Positions 38,053-49,900 of a DNA stretch of 64,000 bases are shown here, in pieces (within the stretch, counting starts at the first letter, position 1; each line of letters begins with the position of its first letter). Under the pieces are notes generated by a model that did not search any database, was not told the origin of the DNA, and was given only the letters and a program-made list of their open reading frames with translations. The DNA lies in NCBI RefSeq assembly GCF_018320785.1, contig NC_054867.1, positions 33,855,855-33,919,854 on the forward strand, written 5' to 3'. The stretch is from Cheilinus undulatus. Its lineage: Eukaryota; Chordata; Actinopteri; Labriformes; Labridae. The translations under genes and the position numbers were made by a program.

Positions 38053-39508
38053 GAAAATTCATGAGGACTTCATCAATTTTATTTGCAATAATAACATCAA
38101 AGTTTATAATTTTGTGGTTGTGAAGACCACATATTTTTACAGAAAAAAAAACATGTCTAACTCTAAAACAACTCTACTGCATTTTTTTACACATAAAACA
38201 GTAAAAGCAGATATAAAACACACCACACTTGATCAAAATCCATGTTGTTTTAACATTTTTTCAAATAACTATTCCTATATAACTATGTAGTTAGGGTTAG
38301 TCACATGCAGGGTGTCAAAGAAGCAGTTTGAACAAAAAAAGTTTCTCAGGAATTGTTTAAACTTGTAACTGTTTAAAGGATCAAATATTACACATTATCA
38401 AACAGCCCCATACATGCTTGAATCAGTGCTTTTGCCAGTAAGCGGTAAAAGATAAAGGATTATCAAGGATGGATATTTGAAGCCCACTGTTGTTTAGGCT
38501 GAAGTATTTCACTAGAGGGCGCTGTCTCAGTACCAATAAAACTGCATTAAAGAAGATCTTTTGAGTAACAGATCCAATGAGTTACACAACATGCCCTATG
38601 TTTCGTAGTGAAACTAAAGTAAATCAAATAAAGTGATTACAGTGATCTGGGGAAAGTCTGAAGTGAGGTATAGAAACGTGAAAGTTGTAACATTTAAAAA
38701 AAAATTAAACAGTCTTTCCAACTGCTGAAACCAAGACATGACAGGAAGGTTCACTCAGTGGGAAAAAACAGGCATGATGGGAAATCCCCCAACCCCACAT
38801 ATAACATGTTTTTTCTGCCATTTCTATTCTCAGTTCAACCAACATGCAAACAATGGAACAAACCAGATCAGACAAAACAAAAGCCAAAAAAGAAAAAAAA
38901 AAGGCAAAAAAAAAAAAAAAAAATAGAGCAGAGTCTGTGGAGGATTATATGATCCTCAGTCTCACCTCAGTCCATTTAAGGTTTCATCAGTAGTATCCCT
39001 GATACTTCCTATAATCGCTCTAGATTTCTCAGAATTGTCTCAGCTGCCCCATGAAACATTTCACATTATGTGGCATCACAGGCATAAAAAGCAATAAAAT
39101 ATGTTTTTTGCCCTTTGAGGAAGGTAGAGAGGATTTCTCAAGATAAAATAAGGCCTTTATGCAATGATCCTGAGGTCATTAAGATCTTATTAAAAGAGTA
39201 ACTCTTAAGTGGTAAAGCTACCACCTAACTTTAGAGTAACTTGAAGTTAAATGACAACAAAAACAAGAGGTAAGATGTTTTCTTTTCACCCAGTATTAAC
39301 TTCTAAAACAGAAGAAACACAAGTCAAATATGGACTACAACATTGTGGTAACAACTGCGATAACACAGTTATGGTAGATATTTTTCCTAATAAATTTCCT
39401 GATGGAAAGATCATAATATGAAGAAAGTACACATGATTATTCAGGCAATATTCACATAAGATGTTAATTAAAAGTTCATATTATGAGGATAGAGGTTGTT
39501 GATTCAGC

Positions 39509-41247
39509 TCAGGGCTCGCCTGGACATTGTTTAAGAGAAGATTGACTGTCATCTCCATCGCCACTTTCCTCAACAGGTCGACGATACGAGTCCCGTGCTG
39601 AAAAGATAAACACATCGCAACATAAGTAAAAGCTCTTTACGTATAGGATTTTGTGCTGTATTTGTCCAGACTTTGGTGAATGGTGGAAAGCCAGCAGTAA
39701 CACAGCACAATTGGGCATTTTCATGAAATCATCAAGAAAGAGCATAATTATTGTTATTGCATAATTATTATTGTTCCTGTACCAATGAAGATCAATAACG
39801 GCATTCAAGCTAAAGACAAAGCCTTCAATGCAATTTTCTAAAAGGAGCTGACTGTTCACAGTAACACTTTAACTGAATTTTTGTTTGCTCAACTTTTACA
39901 AAAAAAGAATGCAAAAGGCTTAAAGAAGTATTTTTATTTTCAGTGTAATAAAAATGTTTTGAGTCGTATTCTATCACTGAATTAAGTAGCGCAATAATGA
40001 GTTCAGGGACCAACAATTAAAGTCTTGAATTTACAGTACTACCAAAGGGTCAGGGATCACAAGTTCTTGGTTAAAACCCCAATAAATTCAAAGTTATTGA
40101 TATTTTTCCTATGAACAAGGCATGGTTAGTACACAAGAAGAGCTAAAGCAATACAGGTAATTACTTTTGAATGCAGTCATGTAGAAGTTAAACAGTTTCT
40201 GTGCTCTTATGTATTTTATTTTAAACTGAAATTGGAAAAGTGTCTTCCACTGTTTCTGTTGGTATTAGATGTACGTTGATGTTCAGATTTGACTGCAATG
40301 TAGCCGTCCATTAAACTCAACAAAGAAACCCCTGCATTTAAGTTTCACTAAAAAAATCAGACTATTTATACCATCCCTCTTTTACGATGGAATATGGCAC
40401 GGTACAGTATGATACGATACAATACAATACAATGCAATAAGGTACGGTATGATACACTAAGGCAGTGGTTCTCAACGTGGGGGTCAGGACCCCCTTGGGG
40501 GTTGCAAGACACTGAGAGGGGGTCTCCAGGCGTCTAAAAAAAACCAAAGAATTTTTTTTTTTATTTCTATTGCTACTATACACTAATTTTGCCAATTTTA
40601 ACCTGTTTTCATCACTTATCTCCACCAATTTTGCCAATTTTAACACTTTGCCACTTAAAACTTTTTTTTTTTTTTGCCAATTTTAAACCCCTTCCCCCAA
40701 TTTTTTCTGCCTGTTTTTTGCCACTTCCAAAACAATTCTTTCCACTTTCTGCCTATTATTGCCTCTGTTGACCCATTATTGTCTCTATTAGCCACCTTGT
40801 ATGTCCAGTTTAATCACATATCACTATTTGTTATGCCCATTTTTGCCACTTTAACCTATTTCTGCCAATTTCTGCCTATTTTTCTGCCTCAGTTTTCTCA
40901 TTTTTACCTGTTTAAACCAATTTTTCATCCGATTTCACCGATTTGTCCACCCATTTTTAACACTTTAAACCCATTGCAGCCACTTTTTAAACCCCCTTTA
41001 CCACTTTAATCCATTTTTGCCAACTTATGACCATTTTTTCTTCCTACGCTATCCCATTTTTGCTCATTTAAACATATTTTTCATCCATTTCACCATATTT
41101 TCAACCCATTTTTGCCAGTTTAAACCCAATTTTGCCCACTTTTTAATCCCCTTTTACTACTTTAACAAATTTTTGCAACTTTTATCCATTTTGGCTACTT
41201 CTAACCCACTTATGCTACTTTTAAAATCCCATTTGATCACTTTTTCA

Positions 41248-41280
<33 letters not shown>

Positions 41281-44200
41281 CCATTTTTGACAAATTTTAA
41301 CCAGTCTGTCTTTAAGAAATGGATTTACATTTTTAAGTAGAATATTTACTATGGCACAAAATATGTAAAGCAAATATTTCTTTATTTGATTAGAGTGGTT
41401 ATTTTTCAGGTTAAATATAAAATATGGATATCATAGCTTAACTTTACAATTGACCATGGTTTTGCTGACCCTCTTCTATTTATCCTCCCATACGGGCAGC
41501 CATGTCTGCCCTAACTATTCTCGATTGTTGATGGCTGTGTTCAACCACCTTCAGGTACAGTGGAGGTCCCTGGTCTCTGGCACCTTTACTTTTTGGGTCA
41601 TGGGATGAAAAGGTTGAGAACCACTGCACTAAAGTAAGGTACAATACAATATAGTTCTGTACGATAAAATATAATAAGGCAAGGTACAATACAACACATA
41701 TAGGGATATTTGTCTTTGTCACCCACAGATTAAGGATCTACCACCGTTAATAATACAGACGCTGCTCTGCTGCAACTATGGACACAGAGTATCACTCTGC
41801 TTTCCCTTTATCTCAGATGTTGGATCTTGGAACTGGGAATGACATCAAACTCGAGTATACTGCATTACAGTTACTACACATTCATTTCTCAGGGCACTCA
41901 AATTTCTCTGATTTTCCCTGTTGTAAATCTGGGAGTTTACTTCATTTCGAACTCGAGTTCTTACTCATGCTACCAAGCTGTCATCAGCAACGCTGCTGAA
42001 TAAATTTTATTTATAAAATCTTAACAGCACCCAAGTCACATCTTGGCCTGAATAGCAGGTGATTGGCTCAACGCCAATGTCAACAGCCAAGCAGCTAGCT
42101 CTCCCGCCGAAACAGATGCCATGTTGTGAAGATATCAAGCAACAAGTACGGCTCTCATGGGGTGCGCCGGACCAAACAAGAGCCCCCATTCAAGCTTTTT
42201 TAGGATGGTCCTCCATTGTCTCAGAACCGGAGGTGCGCTACCAGAATATGCCACCTCTGGGGGAGTCCGTGGCCTCCCACTTCTCTTCTTCATCCCACAA
42301 GCCTCAGCTTCCCTCCAAGGCTTGCCAGCTCACAGCCTCTCTGGTGAAGAAATCCTACAAAGCGGCAGGGCAGGTGGCCACCATGACTAGTAACCTGGCC
42401 ATCCTGCAAGCTTACCAAGCCTGCCTCCTGCGTGACCTGGAGGGTAAGGCCACGGCGGAGACCTATATGGAGCTTGCACAGGCTGTGCCCGGTCCGTGCA
42501 CTCTTGGCATATTTGGAGAGGACGCACCTCGTTTCTACCTCATGGGCGCTTTTACACAGTGTGTCTGTAAAAGACATGTGTGCGGCTGCTTTGTGGTCCA
42601 CTCCGCACACTTTTGTGAGGTATTATAGTTTGGATGTGTCAAACACATCATTGCGCATGTTGTATTGTCTGCAGCCAGAGATTGAAATGTTTTGGCATTA
42701 GCAATTACTGGCATGGGCTGCTACATTTATTATCAGTAGTTCTCTCTATTTCATCAACATCCAAGTGGTTGATGTTAATACCACATTTTTGTTTTCTATC
42801 ATGTCTCTTTTCTATCAGTCATAGCTGTTACTGCTAATTTTACAAATATTGCTACCATCATTAATAAAGTTAGAGCAATTTCCTACGAAATTGGAGAACA
42901 GTTTATGGCCATTATCATTATTATTATAAATTTGTCTTTCATTTGTTGTTTTGTTGTTTCTCGTGTCCCTCTCCCCTTCCTGCTTTTCTCTCACTCCCAC
43001 CTCTCCTTCTAGCCCTGTCCAACCCCAGCACAGCGTTGGCAGAGGGCTGTCAACATAAGTATGGTCTGCTTGACATTCCTGCCTTTTAAAGGGAATGTTT
43101 ATGCCACCACTGTAATGAGGTTAAATACAGCTTGTGCTGCGCTTATGGTGATTAACGCTGGTCTTTATTGTAATAAGATATTGTCGTTATTAACACCAGT
43201 CTATTATAATAGGCCACAACAGACAATACAGTCTAGACCTGCCCTCTTTGTCAAGTGTCTTGAGATAACTTTGATTATGAATCAATGTTATACAAACAAA
43301 GATTGATTGATTGAATGAAATTAGAGGTAAAAAAGGGTCAAAAAAGGGCTAAAACTGCCACACTGGCGTTGGCGAGTGTTGGCATTGGCCCATTCAGTGG
43401 CACTGCTATGGAAATGTTTTCTTTTACAATTTATAAAATAATTTGCAAGCATCTAATACTGACATTTAAAGGTTTCTAAGCTTTCCTTGTGCAACATTTG
43501 CGCTACACAAATCACTGCTATCCAATAACATGTGTCTTTTGCCATCTTGTGACATTGTGAGGTCACGTGTAAAAGTTCTATAGCATCATATTCAGCCAAA
43601 GAGTGGCATAAATATTCTCTAGCACCTTAAAATTTTTCCAACATTTTCACAAGGATTGTACAAATACTATTTATTTAAAATCCTACTACTTACTTTGTTC
43701 TGCTGGTCTTGTCTCTGAGCGAGGATTTATGTACAGCTTGCAGATCACAGCCGTCAACATAAGCAGTGCTATTACAAATATGAGGAGGGCCACACCTGAG
43801 GAAGACAAAACAGCTACAATATATGTAATTTTACACCAATTACCAGTCTGATGTGTGGCATTAAAAAGATGGCATGAAATGCTGTACCAATATAGCCTGT
43901 GTTAGGCAGATCTGTGGGATGCACTCTTTGCCAAGGGGTGACTCCATGGCCTGAAGTGACAGTAACGATGAGGGGGGTGGTGGTGGTTTCCTTCCTCTGG
44001 GTTTCACCCCCCTCATGTGAGGGCTTGGTTGTTGACTGTGTAGATAAAGGTTCAGTTTTGTTTGATGTGGGTGCTTTTTTAATGTCAGTCTTGGATTCGT
44101 CACTACAGATTACATCTGAGGTTGGGGTTCCAGAAACATTTTCTCCCACATTACACCTAGAAGGAGGATACAAGATTCGGCTGAAAAGTATGCCAGAAAT

Positions 44201-45181
44201 AGACGAGATAACATCAAGATTTATAAAAGTTTGTGGATTTCATTGTTTTTCCAAGTAGTGTAATGAAGGTGCCTGGCTCTAAGAAAATTTAAACAAAAGA
44301 CTTGTAATGTTAAAGAAATCCTACAATTAGAGCAAAAAACCCCTAAAGAAAAAGACAGAAATCTTAAATATTAAACTAAGTTTAAACATCTATTTTTAGA
44401 AATTAATTTCAGAGGGAATACTTTTTCCATTTTTGGCAGGGTGAGTCAATGCGGTTGTTGAAATATCCAACTTCACATTTTGAGCATTCTGGCAAAGAAA
44501 AAAGAACAAATTATTTGAAAGTTCATTTACAGTCATTTAAATGGAGTGTTTTGAGATCCATCTCTGTACCTCCATTCATTTTTCCAGACCCTTTGTCACA
44601 TTTACAGGTGGAAGAATCCCTGTCACTGGGAACAAACCCTTCACGGCACTGACATCTTGTGTTTGCGTCTGTAGTGCATAGCTCTTGAACAAAGCTTCCA
44701 GATTCTACAACAAAGACCATACATCTCTGTGTCAAAGGGAGTGATTTAAGACTTTAAAACAAATGGCTTCATTTTTAAGTGAGCAGAGAGGAAAGCTAAA
44801 CTTCTCCTTCATTAAGACAAGGTAAACAATGTTTGAAAAATAGTCATTTGTACGCCACTCACCCTCATCACACCTTGTACACTGTTTGCATCGACTGGAA
44901 TTATTTTCTTCAGGCTGGTAATATCCAGGAGGGCAAGGAGCACAACCACTATTCGCCACTCTTTGACCTTGATTCAGTTCAGAGTGAACACAATAAAGCA
45001 CATTTTCAGGACAGAAAAGCACGTGCCAAAAGAGGAAGTTAGACGCTGAGAAACAACACTCATATGCACGAGGAAAATAAGTTTTTAAAAAAGTTTTACC
45101 TTTTGGGCATTTCTTTGCATCCAAACGAATGATGAGTTCACAAAAAGTAAAAGTGAATAATATCCATTTAAGCTGAGCCAT
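39509..45181 (-). CDS. TNF receptor superfamily member, TNFRSF4 (OX40)-like
   Basis: A second TNF receptor family gene on the minus strand. Seven exons with matching phases: 45181-45100, 44967-44863, 44704-44570, 44488-44422, 44156-43888, 43795-43694, 39597-39509, giving about 282 residues. A signal peptide (MAQLKWILFTFTFCELIIRL) precedes cysteine-rich modules: KCPKGQRVANSGCAPCPPGY, CTTDANTRCQCREGFVP, then CQKWKKC...SDVIC. The CPPG and C-x-K-W-x-x-C layout resembles OX40. Next come a Ser/Thr-rich stalk with potential O-glycosylation, one transmembrane segment (ALLIFVIALLMLTAVICKLY) and a short tail with PVEES, a TRAF-binding P-x-E-E type motif, and no death domain. The exon 4 donor (GTATTC) is weak but restores the frame and the key cysteine. 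The last intron (about 4.1 kb) is filled with transposons. OX40 identity is inferred. Confidence 0.85.
40463..41626. mobile_element. Non-autonomous hAT element
   Basis: The ends are inverted (CAGTGGTTCTCAAC at 40463; GTTGAGAACCACTG at 41613). Flanking 8-bp copies CACTAAGG (40455-40462) and CACTAAAG (41627-41634) differ at one base. Eight-base duplications and CAGTGG ends are typical of hAT. The inside lacks a transposase and is mostly a degenerate TTTTGCCA tandem array. It was inserted into a TACAA-rich simple repeat and lies in the last intron of the OX40-like gene. Confidence 0.88.
40565..41295 (+). repeat. Degenerate tandem array inside the hAT element
   Basis: The stretch repeats variants of CCATTTTTGCCACTTTTAAC about every 18-25 bases over some 700 bases. 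It is interrupted by a T run at about 41250-41280. The chance reading frames here (rich in F, P, L) arise from the array and are not genes. Confidence 0.8.
42040..42705 (+). mobile_element. DIRS-like retroelement remnant: gag piece joined to recombinase end
   Basis: The first part (frame open 42059-42628) resembles the gag-like protein of vertebrate DIRS elements: SHKPQLPSKACQLTASLVKK, then AILQAYQACLLRDLEG. The second part, in another frame from about 42480, matches the C-terminal end of the DIRS tyrosine recombinase: LCPVRALLAYLERT, then VSTSWALLHSVSVKDMCAAA and PHTFVRYYSLDV with the presumed nucleophile tyrosine. Reverse transcriptase, RNase H and most of the recombinase are missing. It lies inside the last intron of the OX40-like gene and is not a host gene. 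Confidence 0.75.
43020..43317 (+). repeat. LINE-like 3' end with TTGA tail
   Basis: The stretch ends AAGTGTCTTGAGATAACTTT...GATTGATTGATTGA, a 3' terminus resembling those of fish L2/CR1-type LINEs and their dependent SINEs. The preceding DNA has no reverse transcriptase frame, so only the extreme 3' end is present. Confidence 0.45.
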
Positions 45182-45975
45182 ATTTCAGCGGTGACAGGTA
45201 GCTGCTTCCTGTGTAAAACACCAAAGACGAACACGAGACACTGAGAAGCACCTGTTCGTAGACATATCATATGAAGACTGATGTCAGGAAACCCACGCAT
45301 TCCCTGACATACTTTAACAAATCACATCGCTAACTCACCAAAAAAGTTTTTTCATTATCAGAAAAGTTTTAAAGTGATATAGAGAAGTGATGCCACAATC
45401 AATATAAAAGTGAAAAGAACTTGTCAAGTCTTACTGAAGAAACAAAGATATGTTACATAGTGTTTCTGGGGTCTGGGAATCTATTAGTCAAATTTATTCA
45501 TGAAGACTTCAAACATAAAGCAGTCCAAAGTGCTTTACAGAAAAACAGAGCATTCATGACACTACCTACACGGAAAGACACCAAAAAATCAAACATTAAA
45601 ATGTGAACTATATTTTAACACATGATGAAAGGGAAAAACTATAGGACCATGTGCAAAAGTAAGAAATTAAAATAAAAATATATTTTAAAATCCTCCATAG
45701 ACATTTCATGTTATGTTTTTTACTCTGAAAGATGTGGTGTTTAATCTTATGGAAGATCTATTTTCTCATAATTTCTGCTTTTAATCTCAGAAATATGACT
45801 TTATAATAATTTTTACCTTTTATCTCATAATTATGACTCAGGAATTTTTTTTTTTAATTGCCAAACTTCCACATTTTTATTGTTTTAAGTGGCAGAAATG
45901 GACTTCCATAGGAGACAGACTGAATACTGTCTGGCGGAATTTAGGGGTAATGCACAAATGTTGCAATCATATGTA

Positions 45976-46988
45976 CACCGCGTTCCACATTATTATGCAA
46001 ACGTTTTTCTCTGATTTTCTAAATATCAATGCCAATGACAGTCATAATATTTTTCAAGTCATCAACAGTTAGAGTTTAATTCAAATGTTTTTGAACAGAC
46101 TTCATAATGATAACTATTCTTTTTTTTTAAATAAAAACCTCAAAATGCACTTTTCCACATGTTCCACATTATTAAGCAGGCCACAGGTTTCAGCAATATG
46201 GGAAAGAAAAAGGATCTCTCTGCTGCTGAAAAGTGTCAAATAGTGTAATGCCTTGGACAAGGAATGAAAACATTCGATATTTCAGAAAAAATTAAGCATG
46301 ATCATCGTACTGTGAAGAAATTTGTGGCTGATTCAGAGCACAGATGGGTTTGTGCAGATAAATCTGCATCTCATGCTGCAAAGAATACCTCTGTGTCATT
46401 GGCTGCTATGGGCATAAAAGGAGAGAAACTCATGGTGTGGCCCCCATCCTCCCCTGACCTCAACCCTGTTGAGAACCTTTGGAGCATCCTCAAGCTAAAG
46501 ATCTATGAGGGTGGGAGGCAGTTCACATCAAAACAGCAGCGGGGAGGATATTCTGACATCCTGCAAAGAAAATTCTAGCAGAAACTCTCCAAAAACTCAC
46601 AAGTTCAATGGATGCAAGAATAGTGAAGGTGCTATCAAAGAAGGGCTCCTATGTTAACATGGAACTTGTCCTGTTAAGATGTTTTTGATTGAAAAAGCTT
46701 TGATTTCAGTAAATATGACCTCCTAATGCTGCAATTTCTACAAATGACCATTTTCAGTTCTTTACAAGCTATAAAATGTTTTAAAAAGTTGTTGTGCATA
46801 ATAATGTGGAACAGTGCATTTTGAGGTTTTTATTTTTAAACAAATAATTTTTGTCATTATGAAGTTTGTTTAAAAACATTTGAATTATGCTCTAATGGCT
46901 GATGACTTGAAAAATATTCTGTCATTTGCATTAATATTTAGGAAAATCAGAGAAAAATATCATTTGCATAATAATGTGGAATGCGGTG
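45976..46988 (+). mobile_element. Internally deleted Tc1/mariner element
   Basis: The ends read CACCGCGTTCCACATTATTA at 45976 and the inverse AATGTGGAATGCGGTG ending at 46988, with TA on both sides. The inverted repeats are long (about 180-200 bp each) and also carry internal copies of TTCCACATTATTA. Total length is 1013 bp, shorter than a full Tc1/mariner. The transposase has a large internal deletion. Confidence 0.9.
46198..46660 (+). pseudogene. Remnant Tc1/mariner transposase with central deletion
   Basis: The ATG at 46198 starts MGKKKDLSAAEKCQIV, followed by an in-frame TAA (46246-46248). The frame then continues through ISEKIKHDHRTVKKFVADSE. At about 46362 it jumps directly to SHAAKNTSVSLAAMGIKG and the end of the catalytic domain, WPPSSPDLNPVENLWSILK. 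The first two catalytic aspartates are therefore lost and only the last acidic residue (E of PVENLW) remains. A frameshift near 46540 garbles the C-terminus. Confidence 0.85.
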
Positions 46989-49900
46989 TAATTAATGTCA
47001 CTATGTGTCATCTGCTCTAATATCCCCCCTCCCCCAGCTCTTATTTTGAATTTTATTTGACTTTAACCAGGAAAAAAAAAAAAAAAAACTCATTGAGATT
47101 AGAAATCTCATTTACAAGAGTGTCCTGGAAATTTACAGACTACATTAATGTGAAGGCATAAATTGTCATCATTTTTTTGGGACTGGCAGGTAAATTCTCC
47201 TACTTTGAGGTGCAAATTGAAACACACAAATCAGGATGATTCAGGGGCAGCCTGACCAAAAAAATTTAAGGGAATTTTCAGAAAAAGGCTTTATATATTT
47301 ATTGCGTTGGTTGGTTAGTTCATGAAAGCAGGGTAAAATAAAGGCTTTAAAATTTCAAATTTTGATTGCCCCTATTTGTCATAGTTATCATCACAAACGT
47401 AAGAACACTGTTTATCAGTTTGAGGTACAAGGACACCCTGGGGTCAAGGTCCCAGAAGATGATAGATATGTGCATGTTTCTGCACATGGGTCGTGGATTT
47501 TGCTAGGCTAGGGGGCCCTAGCCGAGAACCACTGGCTTGTAACACTGTTTCGTATTTCAGAGTAATACGTAGAAATAATTTGTAGCACCTTTTCTAGGCA
47601 AAAAACTTTCAAACTGACAAATGTCACATTTTTTCTTTGAGCTCCAGTCAGTGATGGTTCTTAAACAAAATTTTATTGTCCGATGAAGCTTGCAGCTTCT
47701 TCGCTCTTTTTTCTTTGTTCGGCCATTTCTTACCCTTCTTATCCGCACCTTACCCTTTTTCTTATTCAGACCTAATAGGAAAAGACATTATCAATGGAAA
47801 CTATACTGCACTGGGTTGTTTTGCCGGTAAGAACATGTCATTACCCCTTCTGGCATAAAGAGCAGATGGAAAACCACAATTCTAGATAATTGCAACCACG
47901 CAGACTTGCTGCTTGAGCACGGATGTTGAGAACAAAACACCTCTGCTGAACTCTTCGCTGGCTGTTGTTTTAACATTTAAAGAGGAGCATCACTAAAGTC
48001 TTACTATGATCACACCTAAGTGTCTGGATGTGATCCTGATACTGTACAAAGAGAAGTGAAGGGGGAGAAAGAGAAAGGAAACCTCACAGTACAGGTAACT
48101 GTGAGTCACTGTTAACAATGAAGGGAATCTGATGGCGACATCTAAAAATAATCTTTATGTGTCAAGATGTTTAAGAGAAACCCAGAGCCTGTCTCGTTAT
48201 GACACCACAGAAAATCTTACCCAAAGAGCTCTGTCTGGTCTCAGAAGAAGTCTAGACAAGAGAACGTCTTAAATTCTGATCCTGTAGTCTCAAAACATTT
48301 TGTATTTCCTTGTTTTGTTGATGATAAAATGTATTTGGTCATCCAATACAGATCCAATAGCCTTAACTGATTCCAAAGCACTAAGATTACGTTCGTTTTT
48401 GGTACAACCACGGAGAAGCAAAAACTTAATTCTTAGTGACTAGATAGGCACAAATAAATAATTTTAAGCCCCCGTCACCTAAAAAATGCCAAGTTAACCA
48501 TTTTTTCAAGATAAAAAGAAGAAAAAAATAAAGGCTGAATTGCTTGAATGAGAAACAGATAGATTCAGATTTCACCAATTCTGTTGATCACAAAAAGTTA
48601 AAGCATCCGCAGCTCATCCACATCATATTACCAACATCCAACTTGTCAGCATTCAGATCAACAAAGGTCAGTGAAGGACTACAAAATGTATTTTTAAAAA
48701 ACAGACAAAAAGATAAAAGTCCCTGTCACCAAAATGCATTTAGACTCTCAGCAGAAGGGACAAAAGATTTGCAGGAAAAGTTAGAAAACTTAGTTTACTT
48801 AGAGGTACATGGTAACGGCAGTCTGGGGAGGGGAAAGTGTTCAGTCACATTGGGAGGCCCATGAGGATTGGCAAAAACATGAACAATCCTAAGTAATAAC
48901 CAATAATATTCTAACAAAATTACTTGAAATTACTTACTAGAGCAACAAAAATGCACCACTGTAATAGCAAAAGAAATGTTTACATCTGCCCATAGATGCT
49001 GATAATATTTTGCATCCCTAATACATTGATATTAAATCAGATTTGGGGGGGGGGGGGCAGGCCTGCCTGAAGGTATTATCAAATATATTTGAAGACAAAA
49101 AGGTTGATTGATGACGCTCTTTGCCTTCTTTTTCACCTAAGTCTGTTTGCCAATGATCTTGAAACAATACTACGTAGGCTATTTTTGTCCTAAATGAGCA
49201 AACGACTTGAACCAAGAATAAAAGAAAACACATTCAAAGCTTTTGATTAATGAACAGTTAAAGTCACCTCTAGTACTTTCAAAAGATCCGTTTCTTCTTC
49301 AAATATATCTCTTCCTAGAAAAGAGAATCAGTAATATCAAACTTCAGCTTAGAGTCAAACTCAGTTCTCAGAAATTTTTGTGAATCTACCTCAACATGAA
49401 TGACACTAGCTTTACTCTCAGTCTTTAGTCTGAAATCAGTCACATGTATTTGTCACATTGTGGTCAACAGAATTCTAATTTTGCTGACTGTTATTTCAGC
49501 TCCTGGGCCATGTGATTCTTCCCTGTGTCTTGTTGCCACCCCGCACTGATGAAGACCACATAGGTCGAAACTGGTCCCCGTTTTCTTTGGTTAAATGAAA
49601 TTTTTGAAAATTAATGCTTCAGTCTTCAAGATCACCTGGCTTTTATCTGGAGTTTACCACACAACAAGAGCAAACAGTAACAACTCTCCCTGACAAGAAT
49701 TCTGTTCTCCCATTAAGTCCTGCATCTTTCAGTGTACATGCTAAAAAGCAAACATGCACACAACCCTGAGTTGAGTCTGTGTTTGACACAGTTGTATTGT
49801 AAGATCACTAAAACCTGCTGGACCCTCTCAGCAAGAAAGTTTAAAATAGAAGCTGATCTGGGAGTTTAAAACAGGAGACAAATCCCTTAATCAGAATGGG

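Larger units (their letters stand above)
27944..39508. other. Gene-free, repeat-rich stretch between the two TNF receptor genes
   Basis: About 11.5 kb with no recognisable coding exon. Contents I can name are a C run near 28690, a TACTT-type repeat (29490-29630), a tRNA-like fragment (30475-30585), repeat family C (32040-33110), a Tc1 fragment (34497-34670), MITE family A copy 2 (35752-36548) and a GATA microsatellite (37913-38052). The 3' UTR of the second TNF receptor occupies an undefined stretch just below 39509. The remainder is AT-rich with scattered homopolymer runs. Confidence 0.55.

Noticed and set aside
40589-41340. F/P/L-rich frames resembling membrane proteins
   Set aside because: They come from the TTTTGCCA tandem array inside the hAT element.
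42059-42628. 189-codon open frame as a host gene
   Set aside because: Its sequence matches DIRS-type gag and lies inside an intron beside a recombinase remnant in another frame. It is treated as a retroelement piece.
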